A stretch of DNA of 64,000 nucleotides, taken from assembly GCA_902614655.1 (NCBI GenBank), contig CACMLX010000002.1, forward strand, positions 94,723-158,722. The letters are read 5' to 3'. This document shows positions 9,552 through 17,452 of this stretch, piece by piece. The translations under genes were made by a program, and so were the position numbers. The notes below the pieces were generated by a model. That model ran no database searches and had not been told where the DNA came from. It was given only the letters and a program-made list of their open reading frames with translations. The DNA comes from an uncultured Pelagibacteraceae bacterium (lineage in GTDB: Bacteria > Pseudomonadota > Alphaproteobacteria > Pelagibacterales > AG-422-B15). Within the stretch, counting starts at the first letter, position 1. Each line of letters opens with the position of its first letter.

Positions 9552-10465
9552 TGAAAACTTTAAAACCTTCAATAATAGAATTCACGGATAACTTTTGGAT
9601 TGAAAGCAATTCTAAGAATCTCTCTATTTCCCATGAGATTATAAACGATGAATTAAAATTAAAAATCACAGCAAATTATTCACAAATACCATCACGAATT
9701 AAATTGATAAGCAGTAATAGAAGCAAACTAAAAATTATTGCTGATATAAATTTAAATGAGAATGCTACTTTAGAGATTATTGATGAAAATGATTACATAG
9801 TTGATACATCTTTTATTTTAAAATCATTTTTAGGTTCCCACTCAATACTTGAATTATATAGATTTAACAAGTTTCAATCTGATACTAATAACACTTTTTT
9901 TCATACTTGCAATTTATCAAACGGTTCAACGTTTAAAGATTTTAATTTTACAAACGGTTCAGATTTTACAAAAAACGAGACAAAGATTAATTTGAATGAA
10001 AAAAATTCTAAGTATGTTGGCAGTGGCGTTGTTTTGTCAAACTCTTCAAAATGTGAAAATAATTTAAATATAAGGCACCTAAGTCAGTCAGCAATATCGG
10101 ACTGTTCCTTTAAAGCTGTGACCCGTGGTTCTTCTAATGTTTCGTTTAAAGGAAAAGTATTTGTTGATGAAAATTGCTCAAATACACAATCTAACCAAAT
10201 TAGCAAAGGTTTATTAATTGATGAGGAGTCCAAAATTAATCTTACACCAATACTTGAAATAAATAATGATGATGTCGTTTGCTCTCATGGCGCGGCTTCA
10301 GGAAAAGCTGATGAGGAAGTATTATTTTATTTAGCCTCAAGAGGAATTTCAAAGAGTGAAGCTGAAAGAATATATATACAGGGCTTTTTATCAGAGTTTA
10401 TAGAAAAGATTGAAGATGCAGAAATGCAAGCTAAAGGACAATATTTTATCAACGAGAACTGTTAA
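9551..10465 (+). CDS. sufD: Fe-S cluster assembly protein SufD
   Basis: Partner of SufB in the SufBCD complex. At about 304 residues it is clearly shorter than the roughly 420-residue E. coli protein. The C-terminal core CSHGAASGKADEEVLFYLAS is typical of the SufB/SufD family and carries the conserved C-terminal Cys-Ser-His. The N-terminal half is Asn- and Ser-rich and diverged. The start at ATG 9551 overlaps the sufC stop by one base; the ORF track adds an upstream TTG. Position between sufC and sufS supports the assignment. Confidence 0.92.
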   Translation: MKTLKPSIIEFTDNFWIESNSKNLSISHEIINDELKLKITANYSQIPSRIKLISSNRSKLKIIADINLNENATLEIIDENDYIVDTSFILKSFLGSHSILELYRFNKFQSDTNNTFFHTCNLSNGSTFKDFNFTNGSDFTKNETKINLNEKNSKYVGSGVVLSNSSKCENNLNIRHLSQSAISDCSFKAVTRGSSNVSFKGKVFVDENCSNTQSNQISKGLLIDEESKINLTPILEINNDDVVCSHGAASGKADEEVLFYLASRGISKSEAERIYIQGFLSEFIEKIEDAEMQAKGQYFINENC

Positions 10466-10466
10466 C

Positions 10467-11699
10467 ATGGGTAACTCTAAAACTTTAAGTTTAAATGTTA
10501 GAAAAGATTTTCCAATTCTTTCAAAAAAGATATTGGAAAAAAAAGACCTTATTTATTTTGACACCGCAGCTTCTGCTCAAAAACCAAATGCAGTTATTAA
10601 TGAAACAAATGATTTCTATAAAAATCACTATTCTAATGTTAGCAGGGGAGTTCATACATTATCTGTTGAATCAACATTTAGATACGAGGATGCTAGAAAA
10701 AAAGTTCAAAAATTCTTAAATGCAAGGTCTGAAAATGAAATTATTTTCACAAAAAGTGCCACAGAAGGAATAAATTTAGTTGCTCAAACTTTCTATGAAA
10801 AGTTTATGCAAAGGGGAGATGAGGTAATTTTATCTCTAATAGAGCATCACTCAAATTTAATACCTTGGTTTTTTTTAAGAGACAAATATGGCGTTGTATT
10901 AAAGTTTGCAAATATTCAACCATCAGGGGAAATTGATATAGATCATTTTGATAGTCTTTTCACAAATAAAACAAAAATTGTATCTTTGACGCATCTTTCT
11001 AATGTTTTTGGAACTGAATTAAATGAAAAGATTATAAGTATCTGTAAAAATAGAAATGTTCCCATTTTACTTGATGGCTGTCAATCAGCTGCTCATTTAA
11101 AAATTGATGTTCAAAAACTAGGTTGTGATTTTTTTGTTTTCTCTGGACATAAAACTTATGGTCCTGCTGGTATTGGAGTTTTATATGGAACTGAAAATCT
11201 TTTATCAGAAATGCCTCCCTATCAAGGTGGGGGAGGAATGATTGGGGATGTGAGTCTAGAAGGCGCAAGTTACGCAGAATTACCAGCGAAATATGAAGCA
11301 GGAACCCCTCCATTAGTCGAAGCGCACGGATTGGGTATAGCAATTGACTACATGAATAACATTGGACTTGATAACATTATCGATCATGAAAATGAAATTA
11401 CTAAATATGCATTTAATAAATTAAACGAAATTGATTTTATCGAAATTCATGGTGGAGATAATAAAAGGAATTCGATCATATCATTTAATATTAAAAATGT
11501 TCACTCCCACGAAGTATCTTCGTTCTTAGATGTTGAAGGAATAGCAATTAGAGCAGGTCATCACTGTTGCCAGCCTTTAATGAAACATCTTGGTGTCAAT
11601 TCGACGGCTAGATTATCTTTCGGTGTGTATAATTCACTGGAAGAAGTTGATAAATTTCTTTTTGAATTACATAAGTGTAAGGAGTTTTTTAGTAAATGA
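10467..11699 (+). CDS. sufS: Cysteine desulfurase SufS
   Basis: PLP-dependent group II cysteine desulfurase that takes sulfur from cysteine for Fe-S assembly. The PLP lysine lies in FSGHKTYGPAGIGVLYG and the persulfide cysteine in RAGHHCCQPLM. SLTHLSNVFGTE and LLDGCQSAAHL are further family motifs. The ORF track starts 57 bp upstream, inside sufD; the ATG at 10467, directly after the sufD stop, gives a normal length of 410 residues. It overlaps sufU by ATGA. SufU-type desulfurases receive help from the SufU protein, which follows. Confidence 0.97.
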   Translation: MGNSKTLSLNVRKDFPILSKKILEKKDLIYFDTAASAQKPNAVINETNDFYKNHYSNVSRGVHTLSVESTFRYEDARKKVQKFLNARSENEIIFTKSATEGINLVAQTFYEKFMQRGDEVILSLIEHHSNLIPWFFLRDKYGVVLKFANIQPSGEIDIDHFDSLFTNKTKIVSLTHLSNVFGTELNEKIISICKNRNVPILLDGCQSAAHLKIDVQKLGCDFFVFSGHKTYGPAGIGVLYGTENLLSEMPPYQGGGGMIGDVSLEGASYAELPAKYEAGTPPLVEAHGLGIAIDYMNNIGLDNIIDHENEITKYAFNKLNEIDFIEIHGGDNKRNSIISFNIKNVHSHEVSSFLDVEGIAIRAGHHCCQPLMKHLGVNSTARLSFGVYNSLEEVDKFLFELHKCKEFFSK

Positions 11700-12130
11700 A
11701 TGATTTAATAAACGATCTTTACCAAGAAATAATTTTAGATCATGGGCGCGAACCAAGAAATTTTGGTGAATGTGATCCTCATAATAAAAGTGCCGATGGT
11801 CATAACCCGTTGTGTGGTGACAATTTAAAGCTTACTTTCTTTCTTAATGATCAAAATATAATAGAAGACATTAAATTTACGGGTGAGGGGTGCGCCATAT
11901 CTCTTGCTTCTGCATCATTAATGACTGAAAAATTAAAAGGTAAAAAAATTGAAGTCGCTGAGGAAATATTTAAGGATTTTACAAATCTTGTTTCAGGTAC
12001 AGATGAAGAGTTAAAAGTTTTAAATGAGGAAGACTCACTTTACGCCTTAAAGGGAGTAGGAGGATTTCCAATGAGGGTAAAGTGCGCAACAATGGCATGG
12101 CATGCTTTTAATCAAGCTTTAAAAGATTAA
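11696..12130 (+). CDS. sufU: SufU-type sulfur transfer protein
   Basis: A 144-residue IscU-fold protein of the SufU type. Conserved cysteines appear in [25 protein letters not shown] and [10 protein letters not shown], with the Asp of CGD next to the first. The roughly 20-residue insert between the second and third cysteine ([21 protein letters not shown]) marks SufU rather than IscU. In Bacillus, SufU accepts sulfur from SufS through zinc-linked chemistry, replacing SufE; no sufE or sufA is visible in this operon. It starts inside the sufS stop. Confidence 0.93.
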   Translation: MNDLINDLYQEIILDHGREPRNFGECDPHNKSADGHNPLCGDNLKLTFFLNDQNIIEDIKFTGEGCAISLASASLMTEKLKGKKIEVAEEIFKDFTNLVSGTDEELKVLNEEDSLYALKGVGGFPMRVKCATMAWHAFNQALKD

Positions 12131-12132
12131 TT

Positions 12133-12714
12133 ATGAGACTATATCCTATATATCTAGCACTGCTTGTATTATTTATTGTTTTGCAACTTATTTATGGAAA
12201 CCGGTCTTTTGCCGATATAAACTTAAAGGAGTACGATATGTCAAAAGTTGAAGTAATGGATACACCTTTCTGGTGTTCTGCCACACCTGAAGAAAGACAG
12301 GAAGCTATTAATAACCTTACTGAAGAACAGAGAATTGTTGCTTTAGAGAATGGAACCGAGAGGCCATTTTTTAATGAATATTGGAATAGTAAAGATGTTG
12401 GGATTTATGTTGATGTTATTTCAGGAGAACCTCTATTTTCCTCTTTAGATAAATTTGATTCAGGAACAGGTTGGCCAAGTTTTGATAAACCAATAAAAGG
12501 AATAGAAATTGTAGAAGTTGTTGATAAATCCCATGGAATGGTTCGAACAGAGGTAAGAAGCCAATATGGAGACGCACACCTAGGTCATTTATTTGATGAT
12601 GGACCCACTGAAACTGGATTAAGATATTGTATTAATTCAGCTTCATTAAGATTTGTTCCTCTAGAGAAGTTAAGTGAAGAGGGCTATGAAGATTTTATAG
12701 CATTATTTAACTAA
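12133..12714 (+). CDS. msrB: Methionine-R-sulfoxide reductase with N-terminal signal sequence
   Basis: Reduces methionine-R-sulfoxide in proteins. The MsrB core is clear: [20 protein letters not shown] and the catalytic cysteine in [11 protein letters not shown]. The CxxC pairs that bind zinc in many MsrB enzymes are absent. Residues 1-27 (hydrophobic [13 protein letters not shown] ending in SFA) look like an export signal. A second possible start, ATG 12238, lies 35 codons in, follows AAAGGAG at ideal spacing, and would give a cytoplasmic enzyme without the signal. Presence in a suf operon fits oxidative-stress repair. Confidence 0.93.
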   Translation: MRLYPIYLALLVLFIVLQLIYGNRSFADINLKEYDMSKVEVMDTPFWCSATPEERQEAINNLTEEQRIVALENGTERPFFNEYWNSKDVGIYVDVISGEPLFSSLDKFDSGTGWPSFDKPIKGIEIVEVVDKSHGMVRTEVRSQYGDAHLGHLFDDGPTETGLRYCINSASLRFVPLEKLSEEGYEDFIALFN

Positions 12715-13023
12715 ATGGAAAAAGTAGAAGATCAAAAAGTTATAGATGCATTAAAGACTGTATTTGACCCTGAAATTCCAGTTGATTTGTACGAATTAGG
12801 TCTGATATATAAATGTGAGGTTACTTCTGATAATGATGTTATTATTCAAATGACATTAACTACACCAAATTGTCCTGTAGCAGATGAAATGCCAAAAAAA
12901 GTAAAAGAAGCTGTTGATGCTGTTCCTGGGGTAAAAAATGTTGCAGTTGATCTTGTATGGGATCCACCATGGGATATGTCACGCATGTCAGATGTTGCAA
13001 GATTAGAACTAGACATGATGTAA
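12715..13023 (+). CDS. sufT: SufT-like DUF59 / MIP18-family protein
   Basis: A 102-residue DUF59 protein. ALKTVFDPEIPVDLYELGLIY is the family N-terminal signature and TTPNCPVADEMP carries the conserved cysteine. DUF59 proteins assist Fe-S protein maturation in bacteria (SufT) and eukaryotes (MIP18/CIA). The start codon directly follows the msrB stop, so it belongs to the suf operon and probably closes it. Confidence 0.93.
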   Translation: MEKVEDQKVIDALKTVFDPEIPVDLYELGLIYKCEVTSDNDVIIQMTLTTPNCPVADEMPKKVKEAVDAVPGVKNVAVDLVWDPPWDMSRMSDVARLELDMM

Positions 13024-13090
13024 GATATCCACTTGAAATACAAAAATACCTATATATTTTAGATAATAATCATATATAAACTCAAATTAA

Positions 13091-13166
13091 GAGCCCGTAG
13101 CTCAGTTGGTAGAGCACTCCCCTTTTAAGGGAGTTGTCCTCGGTTCGAACCCGAGCGGGCTCGCCA
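13091..13166 (+). tRNA. tRNA-Lys (UUU anticodon), CCA encoded
   Basis: A full cloverleaf can be folded by eye: acceptor GAGCCCG with CGGGCTC, D-arm GCTC/GAGC, anticodon stem CTCCC/GGGAG with loop CTTTTAA (anticodon TTT), five-base variable loop TTGTC, T-arm CTCGG/CCGAG with TTCGAAC, discriminator G, then an encoded CCA at 13164-13166. Confidence 0.98.
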
Positions 13167-13175
13167 CTTTTTAGT

Positions 13176-13340
13176 ATGAAAAAGAAATTTTATCACAAGC
13201 TTGGCCCAGTGCCTACAGAGGAAGATCTCAAGAATCCAAAAAAATTAGACCCAAATAAAGCAAGAAATACTGTAATTATCTGGTATTCATTTGTTGCAAT
13301 TGCCGTTATTTTATATTTTGTAATAACTAAGTTGTTTTAA
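13176..13340 (+). CDS. Small single-TM protein
   Basis: A 54-residue protein with a charged N-terminal half (MKKKFYHKLGPVPTEEDLK) and one membrane segment at residues 33-51. The ORF track extends it upstream into the tRNA gene, which cannot be right; the ATG at 13176, ten bases after the tRNA CCA, is the natural start. The N-in, C-out layout is typical of tail-anchored small proteins. I do not recognise the family. It may be cotranscribed with tRNA-Lys. Confidence 0.7.
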   Translation: MKKKFYHKLGPVPTEEDLKNPKKLDPNKARNTVIIWYSFVAIAVILYFVITKLF

Positions 13341-13380
13341 ATATAATAAAATCCTGACGAACCTTTCAGGATAAAATCTA

Positions 13381-13929
13381 ATGATTATAAGAGGTTTTTT
13401 AGTCTTCTTAATTACTATATTTTCGCACAACATTTTATTTAGTGAAAATAATTTGAAAGATAATTTCGATAACCCAAGCAGTTGGCGGTATATTGCTGAC
13501 GATGTAATGGGCGGCATATCTAGTGGTAAAGTTGAATTCATTAATATTGACGGCAATAGCAATATCTTACTAACGGGAAACGTTAGTACTGAGAATAATG
13601 GTGGTTTCATACAAATTCGGAAGGAATTAAAAGACATTAACTTAAGTAATGCTGAGAGTATAAGAATAGTGGCCCGGGGAAATAATGAAAAATATTATAT
13701 TTTTTTACGTACATCAGGAACAATCTTGCCCTGGCAGTATTATTCATATGAATTTGATGTAAGAAATGAATATAATGAGTTCATTATGCCAATTAAAGAT
13801 TTTAAAAAATCTGGTATGATGCTGGCAAATCAAATTAATCCAAAAAAAATAACGTCTATTGGAATTGTTGCTTATGGTAGGGACCACTATGCTGAACTTT
13901 ACGTCAAAGAATTAGAATTCCTGGAGTAA
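13381..13929 (+). CDS. CIA30-family secreted protein
   Basis: A 182-residue protein with a signal peptide (residues 1-21, hydrophobic, ending LFSENN). The mature part shows the CIA30 pattern: SSWRYIADDVMGGISSG near the N terminus, NGGFIQIRKEL, then LPWQYYSYEFDV. The family is named for a mitochondrial complex I assembly factor and has a galactose-binding-like beta fold; in bacteria its function is unsettled. The next gene begins four bases after the stop. Confidence 0.85.
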   Translation: MIIRGFLVFLITIFSHNILFSENNLKDNFDNPSSWRYIADDVMGGISSGKVEFINIDGNSNILLTGNVSTENNGGFIQIRKELKDINLSNAESIRIVARGNNEKYYIFLRTSGTILPWQYYSYEFDVRNEYNEFIMPIKDFKKSGMMLANQINPKKITSIGIVAYGRDHYAELYVKELEFLE

Positions 13930-13933
13930 ATAT

Positions 13934-14563
13934 ATGTGGCTGTTTGAATGTGGATTGGACACAGTTGAGTGGAGAAGAACTGTAATTGTTTATTTATCGG
14001 CAATGGCTCCAATAATTTTATTTTTATATCTAATATATAAAAATAAGATGAAAAGATGGATTTCTCTAACATTAGTAAGTTCATTTTTAATAGCAGCACT
14101 TGGTTGGGAGATATGGGTTAATTTTGGACTTGTCGATGGTGATCCGGTTAATTTTAGACGATCTGATGCAATGACATGTGCCATTCCAATGGAAATTAAT
14201 TGGTTAGTAAACTCACTAGCCGATACAGGGATTATTTGGTTCGCAATTATTCTTGTATATTGGATTTTGCCGGAGAAGGCACATACTTATGAAAAATTTC
14301 AATTAATGTCCTTATTTATTTTCTTTACTTGGTTCATGGGTCAGAATTTTTTAGTTGAGGCAGTTATTTACCACAATCAAGTAGGGGGCGATGCCGTGAT
14401 CTCTTGGGCACCATTAATGCCATTTGGCCCATATTTTAATCCAACACTAATAAATTTTGGAGAGAGAAATATAACACTTCAATCTCAATCTGCGTGGATT
14501 ATTGGAACTATAGTTTTCTATTTGATATCAATATATTTTTATAAAAAAACAAACGGAAAATAA
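13934..14563 (+). CDS. Multi-pass membrane protein of unknown function
   Basis: A 209-residue protein with about five hydrophobic segments (around residues 18-36, 43-62, 90-110, 126-146 and 190-205). Conserved-looking polar residues lie in loops, for example FRRSDAMTCAIPMEINW. I do not recognise the family. It follows the CIA30 gene by four bases and is followed immediately by a strong terminator, so the two probably form an operon with the preceding small protein. Confidence 0.75.
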   Translation: MWLFECGLDTVEWRRTVIVYLSAMAPIILFLYLIYKNKMKRWISLTLVSSFLIAALGWEIWVNFGLVDGDPVNFRRSDAMTCAIPMEINWLVNSLADTGIIWFAIILVYWILPEKAHTYEKFQLMSLFIFFTWFMGQNFLVEAVIYHNQVGGDAVISWAPLMPFGPYFNPTLINFGERNITLQSQSAWIIGTIVFYLISIYFYKKTNGK

Positions 14564-14564
14564 A

Positions 14565-14597
14565 AAACCCCACCTGGGTGGGGTTTATTTTGTTTTG
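14565..14597 (+). terminator. Rho-independent terminator
   Basis: A nine-pair stem AAACCCCAC / GTGGGGTTT with a CTGG loop, followed by ATTTTGTTTTGTTT. It starts one base after the stop codon of the membrane protein gene and ends that transcription unit. Confidence 0.9.
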
Positions 14598-14872
14598 TTT
14601 CACACATCTACGTTTTGTAGATTTAAAAAATAATATTGAAATGGTTGTGGTCACCACCCCTTACAGTGTTGGTGGCGTCAACTTTTTAACCTCCACATTA
14701 TCATCGACTAAATAATATCAAGCGCCCTCAAAATGTGAATTAAAAATGAAAAAAGCTTAAATACATAAAGTATCTAAGCTTTTCATAATGATAACGTGGA
14801 TTGATGATCCTTATAGATAATTCTTTCTAAGAATCAATTAATATAATTAATAAATAAAATTTGTATTAAAAA
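14598..14872. other. Structured intergenic stretch, possible small RNA
   Basis: A stretch without a convincing gene but with several inverted repeats: ATCTAC/GTAGAT at 14606-14622; a locally GC-rich block at about 14641-14680 where CCACC can pair with GGTGG; and a long hairpin at 14751-14783 (AAAAGCTTA..TAC with GTA..TAAGCTTTT, one mismatch) that could end transcription in either direction. A 24-codon frame from ATG 14640 exists but has no ribosome binding site. The layout suits a small RNA ending at the second hairpin, or a leader of the zinc-ribbon gene at 14873. Confidence 0.35.
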
Positions 14873-15046
14873 ATGACTCAGCAAAACTGTCAATGGTGCA
14901 ATACTTCAATAGTTCCAATTGATGTGCATGGACACTATCAATGCCCAAATTGCAAGATTAACATCGATCCATGTTGCTCAGGTGAAAAGATTGATGAATA
15001 TGATTCAACTTTGAAGTCTTGTAACACCAAACGCTTTGACGAATAA
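14873..15046 (+). CDS. Small zinc-ribbon protein (not in ORF track)
   Basis: A 57-residue frame too short for the supplied track. It begins MTQQNCQWCNTS and continues with HGHYQCPNCKINIDPCC. The two CxxC knuckles (NCQWCN and QCPNCK), 15 residues apart, form a classical zinc ribbon, followed by a Cys-Cys pair and a later single cysteine. The codons are used cleanly and the composition is clearly protein-like. Function unknown; such proteins bind nucleic acid or protein partners. No strong Shine-Dalgarno is visible. Confidence 0.75.
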   Translation: MTQQNCQWCNTSIVPIDVHGHYQCPNCKINIDPCCSGEKIDEYDSTLKSCNTKRFDE

Positions 15047-15051
15047 TCAAA

Positions 15052-15165
15052 TCAAAAAAGATACAAAAACAATATCAAAACCAGAAAGACAACGAGTGCC
15101 ATCATTGGAAAAGTGAGTATTCTATAAATAATTTGTAAGAACTGTTTGAAACTAAACTGTTCCAT
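15052..15165 (-). CDS. Possible 37-residue membrane peptide downstream of SDR gene
   Basis: An ATG-initiated frame starting nine bases after the stop of the SDR gene on the same strand, encoding MEQFSFKQFLQIIY and then a hydrophobic segment LTFPMMALVVFLVLILFLYLF to the end. This is a typical small-membrane-protein layout. There is no clear ribosome binding site, so translation would depend on coupling. It could also be a chance frame. Confidence 0.35.
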   Translation of the reverse strand: MEQFSFKQFLQIIYRILTFPMMALVVFLVLILFLYLF

Positions 15166-15173
15166 AAAATTAC

Positions 15174-16037
15174 TTAACTAAGAATTATATCTTCGCCATC
15201 ATCTTTGTTTACAAAGAAATCTGGAAATGGTTCAGCATCAGGCGTTGCTAGATATTCCGATAAATCTGTCTTACCAGCTTTCATCATCGTACTGTCATCA
15301 ACACACATGTTTCCTGTAAATGTTTTGGAGTCTTGAGTAAGTATAACATATGCAGCATCGCCCATGATAGCAGGCGTTCGACATTTACTTTTACCCTGAT
15401 CATCCATTGAAGCCGCCAAAATATTGTTAACAGCCGCTGTATCGATCATAGTTCTTGGCCATAATGAATTTACAGCAATACCAGATGATTTTAATTCTTC
15501 CGACATTCCAAGAGTACACATACTCATTCCATATTTTGCCATAGTATAGGCTACATGTGGACTAAACCACTGACTTTCCATGTTCAACGGCGGACCTAGG
15601 TTTAGAATATGTGGATTGTTTCCTTTTTTTAAATGAGGAATGCATGACTTTGAAACAAGAAACGTTCCTCTTGTATTAATGTTGTGCATTAGATCGTATC
15701 TTTTCATTTCTGTATTTATAGTTGGAGTTAAGCTAATAGCGCTTGCATTGTTTACGCAAATATCAATACCACCAAATGTTTCTACAGTTTTTTCAACAGC
15801 AGCAAGCACCTGATCCTCAAATCTTATATCTGTTTTTATACCAATTGCATTACCGCCAGCCTTGATTAAGTCTTCAGCGGCTGTAAAAATAGTCCCTGGC
15901 AGTGTTGGTTGCGGCTCAGTAGTTTTAGCAATGATTGCAATATTCGCACCATCTTTTGCAGCACGTTCAGCAATTGCGTATCCAATGCCTCTAGTAGCAC
16001 CTGTAATAAATAATGTTTTTCCTTTGAGATCAGTCAT
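15174..16037 (-). CDS. Short-chain dehydrogenase, HSDL2-like
   Basis: A 287-residue NAD(P)-dependent short-chain dehydrogenase. The cofactor motif is TGATRGIGYAIAE (residues 12-24) and the NNAS element follows at about residue 103. The catalytic Tyr-x3-Lys is in YTMAKYG. The insert after strand 2 (AKTTEPQPTLPGTIFTAAEDL) and SLWPRTMIDTAAV are characteristic of the HSDL2 subgroup, whose substrates are poorly known but linked to lipid metabolism. It has AAAGGAG before its ATG and is divergent from the small-protein cluster, sharing an 83-bp promoter region. Confidence 0.9.
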   Translation of the reverse strand: MTDLKGKTLFITGATRGIGYAIAERAAKDGANIAIIAKTTEPQPTLPGTIFTAAEDLIKAGGNAIGIKTDIRFEDQVLAAVEKTVETFGGIDICVNNASAISLTPTINTEMKRYDLMHNINTRGTFLVSKSCIPHLKKGNNPHILNLGPPLNMESQWFSPHVAYTMAKYGMSMCTLGMSEELKSSGIAVNSLWPRTMIDTAAVNNILAASMDDQGKSKCRTPAIMGDAAYVILTQDSKTFTGNMCVDDSTMMKAGKTDLSEYLATPDAEPFPDFFVNKDDGEDIILS

Positions 16038-16120
16038 ATCAACTCCTTAAAAAGGTATAAAAATTTGTCATAAAAGTTTCACTAAGATAGTTCATAATAA
16101 TTTTATTTAAAGGAGTAAAT

Positions 16121-16447
16121 ATGGCTAAATTTTATATGATGGCGAAATATACGCCAGAAGCACTGAAAGGATTTTTAAGCAGTCCATCCGATGATAGAAA
16201 ACAAGCAGTTGACAAGCTAGTCGAGTCCATTGGTGGAAAAGTGCTATCATTTGATATTGTGAGAGGACCTTACGATATTATAACTTCTGTTGACGTTTCC
16301 AATTTTGCTGCGGTGGCTGGTGCTAAAATAGCCGTTCAATCTAGTGGAATGGTGTCTGATGCAGTTATACTTGAAGCAGTAGATATGACAGAAATCGTTT
16401 CAAACGCAGGAACAGCACTTGGCAACTATACAAAACCAGGAGCATAA
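16121..16447 (+). CDS. GYD domain protein
   Basis: A 108-residue protein of the GYD family (ferredoxin-like alpha/beta fold). It starts MAKFYMMAKYTPEALKGF and contains GGKVLSFDIVRGPYDIITSVD, which matches the family core. Function is unknown; related folds are small monooxygenases or regulators. An AAAGGAG precedes the ATG at ideal spacing, suggesting strong translation. It is the first of five consecutive small genes on this strand. Confidence 0.85.
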   Translation: MAKFYMMAKYTPEALKGFLSSPSDDRKQAVDKLVESIGGKVLSFDIVRGPYDIITSVDVSNFAAVAGAKIAVQSSGMVSDAVILEAVDMTEIVSNAGTALGNYTKPGA

Positions 16448-16448
16448 A

Positions 16449-16736
16449 ATGAGTACAGTTGTTACTGCTAAATTTTTTCCTAAACCGGAAATGGTTCAAG
16501 AAATGAATAATTGGTTTAAAGAAAATTTATCCAATACGCAATCATATGAAGGCTGTCAACTAATTAAAGGTGGGTATAACAAGGACACCAAAGAGGTTAT
16601 CCTTTATGAAGTTTGGGATAGTGTCGAGGCTCATCAAAAATATGTTAATTGGAGAATTGAGATAGGAGATATTCCAAAACTTGTTGAAATGTCAACTAAG
16701 GAACCTGATATCGTCTATCATGAAGAAGTCTATTAA
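16449..16736 (+). CDS. Antibiotic biosynthesis monooxygenase (ABM)-like protein
   Basis: A 95-residue protein with the dimeric alpha/beta barrel pattern of ABM domains: VVTAKFFPKPEMVQEMNNWF, then YEGCQLIKGGYNKDTKEVILYEVWDS and HQKYVNWR. Members include cofactor-free monooxygenases and heme-degrading enzymes; the substrate here is unknown. The ATG at 16449 follows CAGGAG; the ORF track adds ten codons inside the preceding gene. It begins one base after the GYD gene stop. Confidence 0.85.
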   Translation: MSTVVTAKFFPKPEMVQEMNNWFKENLSNTQSYEGCQLIKGGYNKDTKEVILYEVWDSVEAHQKYVNWRIEIGDIPKLVEMSTKEPDIVYHEEVY

Positions 16737-16762
16737 ACAAAAAAATTTAAAAAGGAGAAAAA

Positions 16763-17143
16763 ATGGAAGCAAAAGAAGTAGTACAAAGAGCTTATGATTT
16801 ATTTGGATCTGGAGATATGGAGACATTCTTTGGTGAAGTAGTTCATGACGATATAACATGGACTTTTCCAGGGGATGAAGGAAAACATCCATTAGCAGGT
16901 GTGCATAAAGGTAAAGAAAATTTCATAGCTAATATGTCAAAAATCCCTGAGTACTGGGATAATTTTATGGTTACACCTCAAGCAATGATTAGTGAAGGCA
17001 ATAAAGTATTCGCATTAGTAAAAGGAACTGCTGACGGTATGGATACTATGTTTGGTCATTACTTTGAAGTTGAGAACAATCAAATGAAAGTCATGATGAC
17101 TTTTGATGATACGCTCACGGCGTTTAATGCAATGAAGAAATAA
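16763..17143 (+). CDS. SnoaL/NTF2-like protein
   Basis: A 126-residue protein with the NTF2-like cone-fold pattern: an N-terminal helix (VVQRAYDLFGSGDMETFFGEV), then VHDDITWTFPGD, HPLAGVHKGKENFIANM and a C-terminal beta part (MFGHYFEVENNQMKVMMTF). Such proteins are small isomerases, dehydratases or binding proteins. AAAAAGGAG lies directly upstream. Third in the small-protein cluster. Confidence 0.85.
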   Translation: MEAKEVVQRAYDLFGSGDMETFFGEVVHDDITWTFPGDEGKHPLAGVHKGKENFIANMSKIPEYWDNFMVTPQAMISEGNKVFALVKGTADGMDTMFGHYFEVENNQMKVMMTFDDTLTAFNAMKK

Positions 17144-17152
17144 GGAGTAATT

Positions 17153-17437
17153 ATGAATAATTATATAGTAACACATAGGTTTAAGTCTAAAGAGGCAAAA
17201 GAAGCCTTTGCCAAAGCCGGTGAAGGAATTTCTGAAGAAGAACAAATACAAAGCATGACAGGAGAGAATGCTGCGTGCCAAATGAGCTGGGAAACTCCTG
17301 GAGACTCACTGACAATGTTCTGTTATTGGAAAGCAAATAGTCCAGATGATGTTAATGCAATGCTTGCAGACTACAATGAGTTCTTTGAGCCGCATCAATT
17401 TGAATTAACAAATGAACCTATAAAGTTCACAGGATAA
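17153..17437 (+). CDS. Small protein, likely ferredoxin-like alpha/beta fold
   Basis: A 94-residue protein starting MNNYIVTHRFKSKEAKEAF, followed by a glycine and glutamate-rich helix region and two hydrophobic strands (AACQMSWETP and SLTMFCYWKA). The alternation suggests a dimeric alpha/beta barrel like its neighbours, but I do not recognise a named family. ATAAGGAG precedes the ATG. Fourth in the cluster; nine bases after the NTF2-like gene. Confidence 0.75.
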   Translation: MNNYIVTHRFKSKEAKEAFAKAGEGISEEEQIQSMTGENAACQMSWETPGDSLTMFCYWKANSPDDVNAMLADYNEFFEPHQFELTNEPIKFTG

Positions 17438-17452
17438 GATGGTAGAAGTATT

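Noticed and set aside
13351-13372. Inverted repeat ATCCTGA / TCAGGAT between the small TM protein and the CIA30 gene, as a terminator.
   Set aside because: Only seven pairs and no T run on the plus strand; it is followed directly by the CIA30 start. Could be incidental.
14640-14714. 24-codon frame MVVVTTPYS... in the structured intergenic stretch.
   Set aside because: No ribosome binding site, and the sequence is better explained by the inverted repeats.
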